From: an uncultured Planctomycetaceae bacterium
GTDB taxonomy: Bacteria; Planctomycetota; Planctomycetia; Pirellulales; UBA1268
Length of the DNA: 7,949 bases
NCBI GenBank assembly: GCA_903885855.1
Contig: CAISKG010000202.1
Coordinates: 1-7,949 of the forward strand
Reading direction: 5' to 3'
Part shown: in pieces, positions 5,728 through 7,949 of the stretch
Position numbering within the stretch: the stretch's first letter is position 1
How the letters are laid out: each line of letters starts with the position of its first letter
Position numbers and translations under genes: made by a program
Notes under the pieces: model-generated
Database searches by the model: none
Told to the model about the DNA's origin: nothing
Seen by the model: only the letters and a program-made list of their open reading frames with translations

Positions 5728-6816
5728 TCAGGGCGCGGCCGCCGCCCCGCGCGGCCGGGGACGCACCCAGGAGATCTGCGTCACCAGCTGGTCGAGCGCC
5801 GCTTTGGAGATGGCGGCGTTGGTGGCATGGCGCGGCGAGGCGTTGGCCGGGAAGGTCGCCAACGAGGCGTCGCCGACGAGGAACACGTCGAAGTCGCGCG
5901 ACAGGTTCTCGTAGCCGGCGGTGGTCCGGCAGTAGCACATGTCGGCCGCGTAGCCGGCCAGCAGCACGTGGCGGATGCCCTGCGCGGCGAGGAAGTCGCG
6001 GAGCCGGGGATAGCCCTCGTCGTCGTAGGCGACGACGTCCGCGGGATCGACCTCGAGGTCGGCGGTGACCGGAATCGGCAGTTTCCAGAAGCCGGGGGGG
6101 TCGAACGCGTCGCCGGAATCGAGGCCCGGGAAGTGCCGCAGATAGTCGCGCACCGGCCGGTCTCGGGCCACCTCGAACTCCGCCGGCAACGGGCCGCCGG
6201 AATAGTCGAAGGCACCGAGGACGGCGGCGAGCCGCTCGCGCCCCTCCCGCCGCTCCTCGGCCGAGGGGACATGATCGAAGGACCGGTACAGCGCGCGGCG
6301 GACCGGATCGCGGACCCCCGGCAGACTGTAGACCACGCACCCCACCCGCGGCCGCAGCGCCGCCACGAACGGCGCGAGCACCTCGCGCGTGTGCCGGCCG
6401 GCGAGGGCGTTCTTCTCCTTCGTGCAGAAGTCGGCCACGCCCGCGGGCTCGGGCGTGACCCACCCCTGCCCGTCGTCGATCCCCCACGGATGGACGACGA
6501 TCAGCGCCGTGTCGCGGCCGCGGAGCCGGTTGGGAATCTCGATGATGCCGCGGGCGTTGTAGGAGAAGCGCCAGGCGCGGACGTCGAGATCGGCCCCCTC
6601 GTCGTCCACGAGCACCGGGGCCTCGTAGCGCGTCACCTCGACGATTGGCTCGAAGAACTCCGGATGATCGGCGAGGAGCGGTGCCGGCCGCTCGAGCCGC
6701 ACCAGTTCGTTGCGGTAGACGCGCGTCGGCGGCTCGGCCGCGGCATCGGGACCGGCCACCGACGCCGCGCCGGCCAGCAGCAGGAACAGGGGCAGGAGCG
6801 ACGGATGCCGTGGCAT
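5728..6816 (-). CDS. Exported isochorismatase-fold (cysteine hydrolase-like) protein
   Basis: A 362-residue protein with an apparent signal peptide: short charged start, hydrophobic LLPLFLLLAGAASVAG (7-22), probable cleavage near AAA-E at 25-28. The mature part reads as an isochorismatase-like alpha/beta fold. The core strand DTALIVVHPW (102-111) and the nucleophile region VLLAGYAADMCYCRTT (284-299, Cys294) with downstream FLVGDAS (312-318) match the family layout. Two oddities stand out. His109 stands where the catalytic Asp of the usual ALLVIDMQ strand would be, and no Lys is evident about 33 residues before the Cys. The chain is also longer than the about 180-220 residues usual for the family, with an extra segment near 170-245. 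Start 6816 is preferred over the GTG at 6849 because it leaves a normal signal peptide; a GAGG lies 10 nt upstream. The substrate is unknown. It may be a divergent hydrolase or a non-catalytic member. Confidence 0.85.
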   Translation of the reverse strand: MPRHPSLLPLFLLLAGAASVAGPDAAAEPPTRVYRNELVRLERPAPLLADHPEFFEPIVEVTRYEAPVLVDDEGADLDVRAWRFSYNARGIIEIPNRLRGRDTALIVVHPWGIDDGQGWVTPEPAGVADFCTKEKNALAGRHTREVLAPFVAALRPRVGCVVYSLPGVRDPVRRALYRSFDHVPSAEERREGRERLAAVLGAFDYSGGPLPAEFEVARDRPVRDYLRHFPGLDSGDAFDPPGFWKLPIPVTADLEVDPADVVAYDDEGYPRLRDFLAAQGIRHVLLAGYAADMCYCRTTAGYENLSRDFDVFLVGDASLATFPANASPRHATNAAISKAALDQLVTQISWVRPRPRGAAAAP

Positions 6817-6905
6817 GGGGGCGGCGCCTCGGAAGGGGGAATCGGCCACGACACGCGCCGCGGGGCCGGCGTGCCGCGCGGCGGGGTGGTCCCGCCCGCG
6901 CCGCG

Positions 6906-6933
6906 ATCATAGCAGCCGCGCCGGCGACGTCGG
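6906..6933 (-). promoter_or_regulatory. Candidate promoter for the isochorismatase-like gene
   Basis: On the minus strand TATGAT (complement of 6906-6911, 5 of 6 consensus bases) follows CCGACG (complement of 6928-6933, 3 of 6) after 16 bp. It lies in the 137-bp gap after the upstream gene's stop. A start near 6899 would give a leader of about 80 nt. Confidence 0.4.
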
Positions 6934-6953
6934 CCGCCGCCCCGCGGGCGCGG

Positions 6954-7949
6954 TCACTTCCACCAGCGCCGCACACGGTCGAGGATGCCCGTGCGCGGCG
7001 TCTCCGGCCCGCCCTCGCGCGCTTCCCGAGCGCCGCCCTCGTCCCCCCGCGCCGCCCCCGCCGAGGCCTGGCGCGCCGCCTCGGCCCGGGCCGCCGCCGC
7101 GTCCGTCACGAAGGTGTCGAGGAACCGGGCCCAGTGGCGATCGAGCTCCACCGCGCAGGCGCCCAGGTCGCCCGCCGCGAGGCGCTCCTCCACCGCCGCC
7201 AGCGATCGGGCCAGCCGCACGCGCTGCGCCTCGTCGAAAGCGAGATCGAAGACGCGGATGTCGTCGACCTGCACGGCGCCCCCCCCGAGCAGATCGAGTC
7301 GCACGCGCAGCGTCTCCACGCCCACCGTGGGCAGGTCGTCGATCTGGAGCACGAACTGCGCCCACTCGGCCCCCGGGGCGCGGGCGTTGGGCCCCGCGCC
7401 GACCGGCGCGAAGCGGTAGTACTCGCGCCCCTCGTGCACCCCCTCCACCGCGATGCGCAGCGGCGGCGGCGGGGCGTCGGCCGCGACGCGCAGCCACAGC
7501 GCCACGCTCACCCGTCCCGTGGCCGGAGGGGGGAAGGGATTGCTGCGCAGCGTCGCCAGGCCGTTGTCGGAGGCGAATTCGAGTCCGCGGCCGCCGCCGT
7601 CCGGGGCTCCGGGCACGATCCGCAGCCTGCCGCGCTGCCCCTCGAGGAGCTCCCAGCCCGGGACCTCGCCGGCGTGGTCGGGATGCTCGAAGCCGGGATT
7701 GTCGAGGACCGGCATCGGGGCGGGCATCTCGAGCGCCGCGCGCTTCAGCCGCAGGCCCTCGAGCCTCGCACGCACCCCCGCCTCCACCGCGGCGTCGAAC
7801 TCGACTCGCACCCCGGCCAGGGCCGCCGGCCCACCCGCCGCCACGGCACGTGACTGCCAGGGGGCGAGGTCGATCGCCAGCGCGTCCGGCGCCGGCCCGC
7901 CGGCGGCCGCGGCGCGGTCGATGATCGCGCGGCAGGGCACGCCCGAGGC
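6954..7949 (-). CDS. Protein with a CBM/galactose-binding-like beta-sandwich domain, C-terminal part; partial
   Basis: The C-terminal 331 residues of a protein whose start lies beyond the right edge; the frame is open to the last base. Counting from the edge, residues 84-235 look like a carbohydrate-binding-module or galactose-binding-like jelly roll. It opens with NPGFEHP and a following GWELLEG, has a central RVSVALWLRV strand (146-155), and closes with the typical VQVDDIRVFD (227-236). Such domains usually bind glycans at the cell surface, but no catalytic domain is visible here. The C-terminal third is helical and charged (AQRVRLARSLAAVEERLAAG at 241-260), then Ala/Gly/Glu/Arg-rich and probably disordered, ending in a basic aromatic RRWWK. 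The in-frame GTG at 7940 is not a convincing start. The isochorismatase-like gene follows on the same strand after 137 bp with its own candidate promoter. Function is unresolved. Confidence 0.8.
   Translation of the reverse strand, partial: ASGVPCRAIIDRAAAAGGPAPDALAIDLAPWQSRAVAAGGPAALAGVRVEFDAAVEAGVRARLEGLRLKRAALEMPAPMPVLDNPGFEHPDHAGEVPGWELLEGQRGRLRIVPGAPDGGGRGLEFASDNGLATLRSNPFPPPATGRVSVALWLRVAADAPPPPLRIAVEGVHEGREYYRFAPVGAGPNARAPGAEWAQFVLQIDDLPTVGVETLRVRLDLLGGGAVQVDDIRVFDLAFDEAQRVRLARSLAAVEERLAAGDLGACAVELDRHWARFLDTFVTDAAAARAEAARQASAGAARGDEGGAREAREGGPETPRTGILDRVRRWWK

Noticed and set aside
6645..7853. A 402-codon plus-strand frame opposite the CBM-like gene.
   Set aside because: Low-complexity Arg/Ala/Pro-rich shadow; the minus-strand frame shows a beta-sandwich pattern and ends in a proper stop.

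Overview
The window is very GC-rich throughout. The genes carry G or C at almost every third codon position, so most long antisense reading frames are shadows. Several traits suggest a high-GC planctomycete: starts often lack a Shine-Dalgarno, there is an isochorismatase-like protein with an apparent signal peptide, a carbohydrate-binding-like protein, and a PUFA/heterocyst-glycolipid-style ketosynthase gene. A myxobacterium or another GC-rich lineage cannot be excluded from sequence alone.

Layout. Positions 1-1667 (minus) hold the N-terminal 555 residues of a large iterative type I polyketide/fatty-acid synthase: a complete ketosynthase with a Cys-His-His triad, then directly the start of a second ketosynthase-like domain that runs off the window. 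A 463-bp divergent intergenic region (1668-2130) follows. It contains a good minus-strand promoter (TTGACA, 16 bp, CATACT), a candidate plus-strand -10 box, and several hairpins and repeats. The plus-strand genes are a condensation/WS-DGAT-superfamily acyltransferase-like protein (2131-3555) and an extended SDR of the thioester-reductase/acyl-reductase type (3658-4842). Then come a small unknown protein (5002-5322) and a HinT-type histidine-triad protein (5352-5693). On the minus strand, converging on these, are an exported isochorismatase-fold protein (5728-6816) and the C-terminal part of a protein with a CBM-like beta-sandwich domain (6954-7949).

How it fits together. The synthase, the acyltransferase-like protein and the SDR form a divergent three-gene cassette. 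My inference is that the synthase builds a long acyl or polyketide chain, the SDR reduces the acyl thioester or a keto/sugar group, and the HxxxDG protein transfers or releases the chain as an ester or amide. This would give an uncharacterised lipid or glycolipid. The product is unknown. The genes after 4843 look like unrelated housekeeping or accessory genes.
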